The position numbers and the translations under genes were made by a program. 14,440 nucleotides of DNA from Halobacteriales archaeon QH_10_67_13. Lineage in GTDB: Archaea; Halobacteriota; Halobacteria; Halobacteriales; Haloarculaceae. Shown here one piece after another: positions 8,639-14,440 of the stretch. Positions within the stretch are counted from its first letter, which is position 1; each line of letters begins with the position of its first letter. The stretch covers positions 1-14,440 of the forward strand of contig PXQL01000096.1 of the NCBI GenBank assembly GCA_003021335.1, in the 5' to 3' direction. Under the pieces are notes generated by a model. It saw only the letters and a list, made by a program, of their open reading frames with translations, searched no databases and was not told the origin of the DNA.

Positions 8639-8667
8639 CTATACTCGGTATAGCAAAAATTAATATA
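8639..8667 (+). promoter_or_regulatory. Palindrome with adjacent TATA-like A/T run
   Basis: CTATAC-TCG-GTATAG (8639-8653) is a perfect 6-bp inverted repeat. It is followed at once by AAAAATTAATATA (8655-8667), which resembles an archaeal TATA element. It might be an operator/promoter pair for a long leader of the downstream cassette or a small RNA. This is suggestive only. Confidence 0.3.
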
Positions 8668-8893
8668 GACTGATCAAGAACGGCATATCGGTCTGACCGT
8701 AAGATGCGGTCCAATTAGACAGAGGGCGCCAACAAACGATTGGATGGGGCAGGCGATCCGGAGTCTAATCATCTACTGTTCACACCAATCCATTCCACGC
8801 ACTCCCGGGTAGGTAGGTTCAATTACGAGCCCCCAAGACGGTTACATGCGGGGTCCGGAATACCGTTGTCTGCGCCGGTCTGTGTGTAAGCCT

Positions 8894-8933
8894 CCTGTGA
8901 ACACAGGGTTGAGACACACGAGCATGGGTGTCT
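8894..8933 (+). repeat. Two inverted repeats upstream of the amidohydrolase gene
   Basis: CCTGTG-AA-CACAGG (8894-8907) is a 6-bp perfect palindrome with a 2-nt centre. AGACAC...GTGTCT (8912-8917 and 8928-8933) has 6-bp arms and a 10-nt loop. Both lie just upstream of the TATA-like element at 8941-8948, a position suited to regulator binding. Confidence 0.4.
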
Positions 8934-8940
8934 ACCGCAG

Positions 8941-8948
8941 AATAAATT
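8941..8948 (+). promoter_or_regulatory. Candidate TATA element of the three-gene cassette
   Basis: AATAAATT is A/T-only and lies about 40 nt before the ATG at 8989. Archaeal TATA elements are centred about 27 nt before the transcript start, so transcription would begin near 8970, with a short leader and no Shine-Dalgarno. No convincing BRE was seen. Confidence 0.35.
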
Positions 8949-8988
8949 CTTGCAAAAGATTGATACTGTCGAACAGGCTTGTCCGGAC

Positions 8989-10125
8989 ATGGGAACGGTT
9001 GACAAGGGTAAAAAAGTCAGATCGCTCGGTGACGTTGATACTGTTATCGATGCGGATGCTCATGTAATGGAGTCCGTGGATCAGATCGTTCCGTATATCG
9101 ATCATAAACACTCTGCAGTAGCCGATTTGGTTTCTCGAACACCGATTCCCACGAACAGCGTGTATCAGCTTGAGATTCAAGGACCGTATTTACCTGACAA
9201 CTACGATATTGGTAGTGATGCATTCGACGAGGATAACGCCGGATCAGCGTACGGACCCGAAGAGAAGCTCTTAGAGATGGAGGAGTTCGGGATTGATTAT
9301 TCAATTGTCAGTCCAACACTTAACCTGCTGTTGCCGACAGTAAAAAACGACCGTATCGCTGTTGCGCTTGCAAACGGGTACAATTCCTGGCTTGTCGATA
9401 ACATTCTTGATGCACACCAGGGGATCAAGGCAAATTTACTCGTTCCTCCACAGGATCCGACAGCCGGGGCAGAAGAGATTGAGCGTCTCGCTGATGAGGA
9501 CGATATCGTTGGTGTTGCCCTTCCGTCGACGGGGCTCGCCCCCCTCCCAGGGCACAAGTTCTACGACCCGATTTACCAAGCCGCGCAAGATTACGGACTG
9601 CCGGTCTGTCTCCATGGTTCTGCCGGGCAGACGAGCGAACAGTTCCCGCTTGTTAACAAATGGATCGAGACATACGCCGAAGGACATACCGTGTCACATC
9701 CACTGACCGCGATTTCAAACGTGACAAATATGATCTTCCAGGGGCTTCCAGAACGGTTTCCGGACTTAGAATACCTTATTCAAGAAGCGGGTATTGGGTG
9801 GGTCCCGTACTTGAAATGGCGATTAGACGATCATTACTTGGAGCGCCCATACGAGCTACCGCTGCTCGATCGGGCTCCGAGCGAGTACTTCGAAGAGCAG
9901 TTCTACATCGGAACACAGCGGCTGGGTCATCCCCCACGACCGCAGGCGATGGCAAAGATGGTCCAACTTGTTGGGCCCAGCTCGATTATGTTTTCAGCTG
10001 ATCTCCCACACTTTGATTTTGATCCGCCCGAGGAGTTATTTAATCCGATTCGTGGCTCTTTGAACGCGGGTGAGATCCAAGCGGTCATGGGCAATAACGC
10101 AAGAGAGGTGTTTGGATTCGAATGA
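8989..10125 (+). CDS. Metal-dependent hydrolase/decarboxylase, amidohydrolase-2 family (ACMSD-like)
   Basis: This 378-residue TIM-barrel enzyme belongs to the family of aminocarboxymuconate semialdehyde decarboxylase and resorcylate decarboxylases. Visible motifs are VIDADAHVME at residues 19-28 (first metal-ligand motif), LPVCLHGSAG around H209, HTVSHP with H237, EAGIGWVPYLKWRLDDHY at 266-283, and FSADLPHFDFDPPEE with the expected catalytic/metal Asp at D338. The substrate cannot be told; the family includes C-C decarboxylases and hydrolases. I chose the ATG at 8989. A TTG at 8950 would add 13 residues but overlaps the TATA-like element. GC is much lower than in the ribosomal genes, with many A/T-ending codons, yet the protein is acidic and looks halophilic. 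It overlaps the Rieske gene by 4 nt. Confidence 0.85.
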   Translation: MGTVDKGKKVRSLGDVDTVIDADAHVMESVDQIVPYIDHKHSAVADLVSRTPIPTNSVYQLEIQGPYLPDNYDIGSDAFDEDNAGSAYGPEEKLLEMEEFGIDYSIVSPTLNLLLPTVKNDRIAVALANGYNSWLVDNILDAHQGIKANLLVPPQDPTAGAEEIERLADEDDIVGVALPSTGLAPLPGHKFYDPIYQAAQDYGLPVCLHGSAGQTSEQFPLVNKWIETYAEGHTVSHPLTAISNVTNMIFQGLPERFPDLEYLIQEAGIGWVPYLKWRLDDHYLERPYELPLLDRAPSEYFEEQFYIGTQRLGHPPRPQAMAKMVQLVGPSSIMFSADLPHFDFDPPEELFNPIRGSLNAGEIQAVMGNNAREVFGFE

Positions 10126-10490
10126 GCGGACGTAAGCGTCACCAAGTCGCTACGTCCGAGGAGCTGGACGATGCATCAAGGGTGATCGCTGACATCCGGG
10201 GGCGGGAGATTGCTGTGTTTTCTTACGACGGGGAGTACTATGCAGTCGCCAATCACTGTATTCACCAAGCGGGGCCGCTGTGCGAAGGAGAGCTGCAGGC
10301 GACCCGGGAGTTTTCAACCGGCGAAGATGGGTGGGAATGGAGACAACAAGAGAAAAAGCAGGTTATTGTTTGTCCATGGCACGCGTGGCGGTTCGATATT
10401 ACCACCGGAGAAAGCGTTGACGACGATCGCTACGCCGTCCCAACATACGAGACGGAAGTCGAGGACGGGCAGGTGTTTGTCATCGCATGA
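10122..10490 (+). CDS. Rieske [2Fe-2S] domain protein
   Basis: This 122-residue single-domain protein carries the Rieske cluster motifs C46-I-H48 and C84-P-W-H87. The first is within NHCIHQAGPLCEGEL and the second within IVCPWHAWRFDITTGE. Two Cys and two His would bind a [2Fe-2S] cluster for electron transfer. The ligand boxes are about 35 residues apart, where ferredoxin-type Rieske proteins usually have about 15-20. The insert (about 60-80) is polar and Trp/Glu-rich. No membrane anchor or oxygenase catalytic domain is present, so it is a soluble carrier or subunit, not a dioxygenase. Its ATG overlaps the amidohydrolase stop (ATGA), with GAGAGGTG at 10103-10110 as a possible ribosome binding site. 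Co-translation suggests a shared pathway or complex. Confidence 0.88.
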   Translation: MSGRKRHQVATSEELDDASRVIADIRGREIAVFSYDGEYYAVANHCIHQAGPLCEGELQATREFSTGEDGWEWRQQEKKQVIVCPWHAWRFDITTGESVDDDRYAVPTYETEVEDGQVFVIA

Positions 10491-10521
10491 GTTTAGCCGT
10501 CTGCGGGCCACATTCTGAGCG

Positions 10522-10923
10522 ATGAACGGTAAAGAGACACCGCCTCGAAGCGCTTCCCTTCCGGCAGGATACGACGAGACGGACCCGTACGAAGGTGAGG
10601 AACTATCCGCGTATCCAGACTGGTGGCAGGCCAACATTGCGGAATTTCGGGAGTTCGGGATGCGTCCTTACCTCCCACCGCGGTTCGTTGACGGAGCGGC
10701 CGTACCGGAACTCATCAGTACGTTGGAAGCTGAACTCGGCGTCAAAATCGAACTGCGTGCCGTGGATCCATCGGTGACAGATGATTGGACAGTTCGGGTT
10801 AATAAGACCGCTGTCACGGAGATAGAGCGTAATCGTACCCCGAGTGGTCGAACGGAATACATGTTGAATAGCACCGAATTTGAGAGGATAATTCGTCACG
10901 CCGTGTCGGAGGAGAAAGTTTGA
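10522..10923 (+). CDS. Small uncharacterised protein of the amidohydrolase-Rieske cassette
   Basis: This encodes 133 residues; I do not recognise a named family. It follows the Rieske gene by 31 nt on the same strand and shares its lower GC, so it is probably the third gene of the operon. No signal peptide, membrane span or cysteine is present. Residues 15-55 are aromatic and proline rich (YPDWWQANIAEFREFGMRPY, then LPPRFVDG). About 58-120 look like a small alpha/beta domain: VPELISTLEAELGVKIELRA, DDWTVRVNKTAVTEI, then a strand-rich TEYMLNSTEFERII. The alternating hydrophobic pattern and reasonable codon choice argue that it is real. It could be a small subunit or accessory factor of the enzyme; that is inference from position only. 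Confidence 0.7.
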   Translation: MNGKETPPRSASLPAGYDETDPYEGEELSAYPDWWQANIAEFREFGMRPYLPPRFVDGAAVPELISTLEAELGVKIELRAVDPSVTDDWTVRVNKTAVTEIERNRTPSGRTEYMLNSTEFERIIRHAVSEEKV

Positions 10924-11120
10924 TTCGATGTAAACTTCTCGTGGTGTTTGTTATCACTGAGACACACTGACCCGGGCTAACAACAGTAGATCTCACGTAC
11001 GACGCCATGCTGGCTTTCGTCGTCTCTGATCAGTATAAAAACACACGGAGGAATTGTTAAAGGATCATAGCGACCGGAAGTCTCAGGTCGTCGTCGGGAC
11101 ACGGCAGTCCGTGACCGGTT
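10924..11120. other. Convergent intergenic region
   Basis: This 197-nt stretch lies between the 3' ends of the small island gene and the ABC operon. It holds one copy of TGAGACACAC (10958-10967), the TATAAAAA/TTTTTATA element (11034-11041) and a weak CACGG-CAGT-CCGTG hairpin near 11099-11112. GC rises towards the transporter. No gene is supported. Confidence 0.6.
11034..11041 (-). terminator. T-rich tract downstream of the ABC operon
   Basis: On the minus strand the sequence reads TTTTTATA within GTGTGTTTTTATACTG, about 80 nt after the stop of the last transporter gene. Archaeal RNA polymerase commonly terminates at such U tracts. The same bases could act as a TATA element on either strand, so the call is tentative. 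Confidence 0.35.
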
Positions 11121-12101
11121 TCAGTTCAGCCCGGGAATCGCGGTTCGGTCCTCGAAGTGCCGCATCGCCGCGGCGGTCGTGAGCACGAAGGCGAGATAGA
11201 AGACCGCGATCACGGCGTAGATATCGGTGAACCTGAACGTATCGGCACCGATGTCACGTGCTCGCCGGAACAGCTCCGGGACGGTAATAAAGGCGGCAAG
11301 CGAGGAGTATTTGATCAGGTAGATGAACTCGTTGGTCCAGCCCGGAATCGCAAAGCGCAGCGCCTGTGGTAGGACAACGTGTCTGATGCCGGCGAGCTTT
11401 CCCAGTCCGATCGCGCGGGCGGCGGTCAGCTGGCCGGCGTCAACGCCGGTCAGCGCCGAGCGGATGTACTCGGACTGGTAGGCAGAGGAGTTGATCGTGA
11501 ACCCGATCATCGCGACGACCACCGCCGCGGAGGGCAGCGGTCCGCCGACGCCGGGCAGTCCTCGGACCGGTGGACCGAGCGAGAGCCCGAACCAGAGGAC
11601 AAACAGCTGTGCGAGAAGGGGCGTGCCACGGATGAGCTCGGTGTAGGCAAGCGCCGTCCAGCGCGTGACGGGGCCGCCGTAGACACGAGCGACCGCGAGC
11701 GGGACCGCGATCACGAGCCCACACAGGATCGAGACGACGGTAAGCTGGACCGTGATCAGGGCGCCCTCGGCGAGCGCCGGGAGGTTCCGAACGCCGAGCG
11801 CGGCGGTCTCGAACGCCCACGCGAGCCACCCAATCGGCGTCCCGAGGGCGCCGAGATCGGTCGCGACGGTCGACAGCGCGTCGGCGACACCCTCGAGGGG
11901 TCCGGCAGGGACGAACGGCTCCCGGTCGGTGACGTTCACGCTGGGGGCGACAAGGCGGTCGTAGCTCCACCGGACGATCAACCATCCCCAAAACAGGACT
12001 CCAAGCCCGGCGAGCAGCGCCTGGCGGGCGGTCGGCAGCTCGCCGACGGCACTGGTCCCCGCCCGGCCGGCCGAGGTGCCACTCTCGGGGACCTTGCTCA
12101 T
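11121..12101 (-). CDS. Polar amino acid ABC transporter permease (HisM/GlnP type), long N-terminus
   Basis: This 326-residue inner-membrane subunit carries the His/Glu/Gln-family permease domain at about residues 112-320. It has an EAA-type cytoplasmic loop that docks on the ATPase: AARAIGLGKLAGIRHVVLPQ, about residues 227-246. Typical motifs are ELIRGTPLLAQLFVLW (155-170), AYQSEYIRSAL and PGWTNEFIYLIKYSSL. The first 105 residues are additional to the usual 220-240-residue subunit. They contain one predicted membrane helix (about 29-44) and a loop with VNVTDREPFVPAGP, followed by an amphipathic stretch. The ATG lies 3 nt after the ATPase stop. It is the last gene of the operon and is convergent with the island genes. 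Confidence 0.9.
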   Translation of the reverse strand: MSKVPESGTSAGRAGTSAVGELPTARQALLAGLGVLFWGWLIVRWSYDRLVAPSVNVTDREPFVPAGPLEGVADALSTVATDLGALGTPIGWLAWAFETAALGVRNLPALAEGALITVQLTVVSILCGLVIAVPLAVARVYGGPVTRWTALAYTELIRGTPLLAQLFVLWFGLSLGPPVRGLPGVGGPLPSAAVVVAMIGFTINSSAYQSEYIRSALTGVDAGQLTAARAIGLGKLAGIRHVVLPQALRFAIPGWTNEFIYLIKYSSLAAFITVPELFRRARDIGADTFRFTDIYAVIAVFYLAFVLTTAAAMRHFEDRTAIPGLN

Positions 12102-12104
12102 CAG

Positions 12105-12836
12105 TCAGTACTCCCCCGTGAGCCGGCTCAGGTACTCCGCGGTGCGGTCGGACCGTGGATCGGTAAAGAGCCGTTCCGGATCCCCGCGCTCAACGATCGC
12201 ACCCGCCTCGAGGAAGGTTAGTCGGTCGGCGACCGACCGGGCGAAGCCGAGCTCGTGGGTGACACACAGCATCGTCATCCCGTCGTCGGCCAGCTCCCGC
12301 ATCACCGCGAGCACCTCGCCGATCAGCTCCGGATCGAGCGCCGAGGTCGGCTCGTCGAACAGGAGCAGCTCGGGATCCATCGCGAGCGCGCGGGCGATCC
12401 CGACCCGCTGTTTCTGTCCGCCCGAGAGCTCTGCGGGGTAGGAGTCGAGCTGGGCGCCGAGCCCGACCTGTTCGAGTTCCCGGCGGGCCCGCTCTCTGGC
12501 CTCCTCCTTCGAGAACCCCCGGACCCGCCGGAGCCCGAGCGTGACGTTGCCGAGTGCCGTCCGGTGGGCGAACAGGTTGAAATCCTGAAACACCATCCCG
12601 ACCTGCCGGCGGAGCTCGTCGGCGTCGGTATCCCCGATCGGCTCACCGTCGAAGCGGATCGTCCCGTTATCGACCTCGGCCAGCCGGTTGACACACCGCA
12701 GTAGGGTCGATTTCCCCGAGCCGGAGGGCCCGATGATCACCTCGACCTCGCTGCGGTCGAGTTCGAACGATACCGCGTCGAGGACCAGCTCCTCGCCGTA
12801 GTGTTTGGTGACCCCATCGAAGGCGAGCAGCGTCAC
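12105..12836 (-). CDS. Polar amino acid ABC transporter ATP-binding protein (HisP/GlnQ type)
   Basis: This 243-residue ATPase energises uptake through the two flanking permeases. All nucleotide-binding motifs are intact: Walker A GPSGSGKS (36-43), Q-loop Q84 in MVFQDFNLF, signature LSGGQ (137-141), Walker B LLLFDE (157-162), D-loop SALD, and the switch histidine H194 in VTHELGFA. MVFQDFNLF and the downstream region are typical of the amino acid transporter subfamily. The start is GTG, overlapping the upstream permease stop by 4 nt (GTGA), with a G-rich ribosome binding site on the minus strand inside the permease end. Length is standard for the family. Confidence 0.95.
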   Translation of the reverse strand: MTLLAFDGVTKHYGEELVLDAVSFELDRSEVEVIIGPSGSGKSTLLRCVNRLAEVDNGTIRFDGEPIGDTDADELRRQVGMVFQDFNLFAHRTALGNVTLGLRRVRGFSKEEARERARRELEQVGLGAQLDSYPAELSGGQKQRVGIARALAMDPELLLFDEPTSALDPELIGEVLAVMRELADDGMTMLCVTHELGFARSVADRLTFLEAGAIVERGDPERLFTDPRSDRTAEYLSRLTGEY

Positions 12837-13603
12837 GACTCACCCCCCGGGATCGCATAGTGGTGGTCGAGTAAGTCGAGGAGGCGATTTGTCGTGAACG
12901 TCAACACGAAGTAGATCAGGCTGATCGCGAGGATCACCTCGATGATCGCCCCCTGACGGCCAGGCTGTGTGAAAAGCTGGTAGCCCCGCCTGAGAAGCTC
13001 CGCGAGCCCGATCGCGAACACGACGCTCGTGTCTTTCAGGACGATCGTGAACTCGTTTTGAAAGCCCGGCACGGACCGACGGAGTGCCTGGGGTAAGACG
13101 ACGTGTCTGATCGCCGCCGGCTTCGACAGACCCAGCGACCGGGCGGCTTTGAGTTGTCCCTCGCCGACGCTCTGGATCGTCCCCCGGAAGACCTGGGACT
13201 GGTAGGCGGCACTCCGGAGCCCGAGCGCGAGCGTCGCGGCGAGAAAGCCGCTCATCCGAACGTCGAGGACCGGAATCGAGCCGAGCTGGCGGGGGATCGG
13301 GAGCCCGAAGAAGAACAACACGATGAGGACGACGATCGGAGTCCCCCGGAGCGCCACGCCGACCGTCGAGACGACAGACTGCAGGCGGCCATCGCCGTAG
13401 GCTTCGATCGCCCCGGCCGGCAGGCCGAGCAAAAATCCCAGGCCGACGCTCGCGAGCGTCAACAGGATGGTGACGGCCGTCCCGAGCAGGAGAAATCGCC
13501 GGTTCTCCCAGACAAACATCCAGTCGCCGCCCGTCTGCAACGGGACCCACCCGAGCAGATCGGGAACGAGGATCGCCGCCGTCTCGACTGCAACCGCGTC
13601 CAC
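12833..13603 (-). CDS. Polar amino acid ABC transporter permease (HisQ/GlnP type)
   Basis: This 256-residue membrane subunit starts with GTG at 13603. Hydrophobic helices are visible at about 38-64, 78-100, 117-135, 192-205 and 219-237. The EAA-type loop is AARSLGLSKPAAIRHVVLPQ (about 153-172), and VALRGTPIVVLIVLFFFGLP (83-102) is the conserved pore-side segment. FQNEFTIVLKDTSVVFAIGL is the family's signature after the loop. It closely resembles the other permease of this operon in the EAA region (both end AIRHVVLPQAL or GIRHVVLPQAL), as expected for a heterodimeric channel. It overlaps the ATPase gene by 4 nt and follows the binding-protein gene by 118 nt. Confidence 0.92.
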   Translation of the reverse strand: MDAVAVETAAILVPDLLGWVPLQTGGDWMFVWENRRFLLLGTAVTILLTLASVGLGFLLGLPAGAIEAYGDGRLQSVVSTVGVALRGTPIVVLIVLFFFGLPIPRQLGSIPVLDVRMSGFLAATLALGLRSAAYQSQVFRGTIQSVGEGQLKAARSLGLSKPAAIRHVVLPQALRRSVPGFQNEFTIVLKDTSVVFAIGLAELLRRGYQLFTQPGRQGAIIEVILAISLIYFVLTFTTNRLLDLLDHHYAIPGGES

Positions 13604-13721
13604 GGCTACCCCCCCCGACGCCGGACGGCGCCGCCGGCGCGAGCGAACGAGCTACCCGTCTCGGGGGGCCGGAGGACGGACGAACCGCGAGCACACGCAG
13701 ACGAGGGCGGGCGACCCACGA
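13604..13721 (-). other. Spacer between binding protein and first permease, with GC-rich hairpin
   Basis: This 118-nt non-coding gap is very GC rich. CGCCGG (13619-13624) and CCGGCG (13634-13639) form a stem around a self-complementary CGGCGCCG. In ABC operons such a hairpin can stabilise the binding-protein mRNA and lower expression of the membrane genes; that role is inferred. Confidence 0.4.
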
Positions 13722-14440
13722 TTACTCGAAGTACTCGCTGACCAGGTCGTCGTAGGTGCCGTCCTCCTGGATCTCAGTCAGCGCATCGTTGATATCGCCG
13801 ACCCGGTCGTCACCATCTCGGAGGCCCAGCCCGTACCGCTCGCCGGTCTCGAACACGAACGCCACCCGGACCGGCCGGTCTCCGGCGAACGTCTCGGCGA
13901 CGGGGGTGTCGACGACGACGGCGTCGACGTTGCCGCTCTCGAGATCGTTGACCGCGAACACGTAGTTCCCGTAGGACCGCGCGGCATCGCCGTCGATCAG
14001 ACCCGGGCTCACGAGCTCCTCCTCGACGGTGACCTCGCCGGTCGTCCCGGACTGCGCCCCGACCGGCCGCCCCTCAAGATCCGCGAACTCTGCGGGGTCG
14101 ATGTCGTCCTCCCGGACCAGGACCGCCTGGTCGGCCTCATAATATGGGTCCGTGAAGTCGATCTGCTCGTCGCGGTCGTCGGTGATGGTCATCGCGGCGG
14201 CGATGAGATCGATGTCACCCTCGGTGAGCGACGGGATCAGCGAGTCGAACTCGATGTCGACCCAGTCGCCGGCCTCGTAGCCGGCCCGCTCGATCGCGTC
14301 GACCGCGAGGTCAACGTCGAAGCCGACGAGTTCGTTTGTCTCCTCCTCGATGTACTCAAAAGGGGCGAACCCCGAGGAGGTTCCGGGCACGATCGTCTCC
14401 GTGTCGCCGTCGCCGGTGCAGCCGGCGAGGCCGACGGCCG
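13722..14440 (-). CDS. Polar amino acid ABC transporter substrate-binding lipoprotein (5' end beyond window)
   Basis: The frame is open to the window edge. Its first visible residues are AVGLAGCTGDGDTE, with a lipobox LAGC whose Cys (codon 14418-14420) would carry the lipid anchor on the outer face of the membrane. The mature protein belongs to the family 3 solute-binding proteins (SBP_bac_3). It shows SSGFAPFEYIEEETNELVGFDVDL, then AAAMTITDDRDEQIDFTDPY with the Arg that usually binds the ligand carboxylate, then QSGTTGE and VDAVVVDTPVAE. It ends EIQEDGTYDDLVSEYFE, the normal family C-terminus. An internal GTG at 14390 is not the true start, because the lipobox lies upstream. Exact amino acid specificity cannot be read. 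Confidence 0.93.
   Translation of the reverse strand, partial: AVGLAGCTGDGDTETIVPGTSSGFAPFEYIEEETNELVGFDVDLAVDAIERAGYEAGDWVDIEFDSLIPSLTEGDIDLIAAAMTITDDRDEQIDFTDPYYEADQAVLVREDDIDPAEFADLEGRPVGAQSGTTGEVTVEEELVSPGLIDGDAARSYGNYVFAVNDLESGNVDAVVVDTPVAETFAGDRPVRVAFVFETGERYGLGLRDGDDRVGDINDALTEIQEDGTYDDLVSEYFE

Larger units (their letters stand above)
8538..8988 (+). other. AT-rich intergenic region between secY and the amidohydrolase gene
   Basis: This 451-nt stretch has no convincing gene on either strand. The short frames here have neither haloarchaeal composition nor recognisable content. Composition drops abruptly from the high-GC operon. It holds the hairpin after secY, a palindrome followed by an A/T run at 8639-8667, two inverted repeats at 8894-8933, and a TATA-like element at 8941-8948. 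No tRNA or known RNA was recognised. In many haloarchaea adenylate kinase (adk) starts here; it is absent. Confidence 0.7.
8538..11120. other. Low-GC accessory island between secY and the ABC operon
   Basis: By eye GC is about 45-50% here, against the mid to high sixties on both sides, and codon third positions change accordingly. The island contains the three-gene cassette and its AT-rich flanks. No integrase, transposase or tRNA boundary is visible. A 10-bp direct repeat TGAGACACAC occurs at 8910-8919 and 10958-10967, flanking the genes. I infer lateral acquisition or local rearrangement. Confidence 0.55.

Noticed and set aside
8811-8835. GGTTCAATTA resembling a tRNA T-loop
   Set aside because: No matching T stem, acceptor stem or anticodon arm could be built around it.
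8950-8988. TTG start giving a 391-residue amidohydrolase
   Set aside because: It overlaps the likely TATA region, adds residues with no family match, and an ATG lies 13 codons later in a better position.
8823-9005. Minus-strand 60-residue Cys-rich frame
   Set aside because: It overlaps the amidohydrolase start and promoter region and shows no zinc-finger spacing or ribosome binding site.
10814-11008. Minus-strand 64-residue frame
   Set aside because: It lacks acidic halophilic composition, is antisense to the small island gene, and has no recognisable content. Only its upstream TATA-like element is of note.
8538-11120. Insertion sequence or integrative element
   Set aside because: There is no transposase or integrase, no terminal inverted repeats and no tRNA attachment site; only composition and a 10-bp repeat hint at transfer.
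11379-12221. Long + strand open frame (280 codons) opposite the ABC genes
   Set aside because: It is antisense to the well-supported permease and ATPase and has low-complexity R/G/D/E content typical of high-GC shadow frames.
1-14440. CRISPR array
   Set aside because: No series of regularly spaced direct repeats was seen anywhere in the window.

Overview
This window is haloarchaeal chromosomal DNA. The archaeal spc-type ribosomal protein gene order, the strongly acidic proteins, the high GC content and the Shine-Dalgarno sites complementary to the 16S 3' end all point to class Halobacteria. I cannot name the genus.

Region 1 (1-8537, + strand) is one compact operon: 3' end of rnp1 (RNase P Rpp29), then rps17, rpl14, rpl24, rps4e, rpl5, rps14, rps8, rpl6, rpl32e, rpl19e, rpl18, rps5, rpl30, rpl15 and secY. 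Most neighbours overlap by 1-9 nt at ATGA/GTGA/TAATG junctions or lie a few nt apart, so translation is probably coupled. There are two surprises. The N-terminal helix-hairpin-helix unit of L32e is present twice. In addition, secY has lost a segment covering about TM6 and is out of frame after it, so it is either a real lesion in a normally essential gene or a sequence error.

Region 2 (8538-11120) breaks sharply in base composition (roughly 45-50% GC by eye, against the mid to high sixties on either side). It holds a 451-nt AT-rich intergenic stretch with several inverted repeats, then a + strand cassette of three genes: a metal-dependent amidohydrolase-2 family (ACMSD-like) enzyme, a Rieske [2Fe-2S] protein overlapping it by 4 nt, and a small protein I do not recognise. 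The adenylate kinase gene that commonly follows secY in haloarchaea is absent from this side. I read the region as an inserted or rearranged accessory island; the substrate of the cassette is unknown.

Region 3 (11121-14440, - strand, high GC) is a polar amino acid ABC transporter operon transcribed towards the island: lipoprotein substrate-binding protein (5' end cut by the window edge), permease, ATPase, second permease. It is convergent with the island genes.

The most notable items are the secY lesion, the L32e duplication and the low-GC amidohydrolase-Rieske-small protein cassette. No CRISPR array, rRNA, tRNA or recognisable transposase was found.
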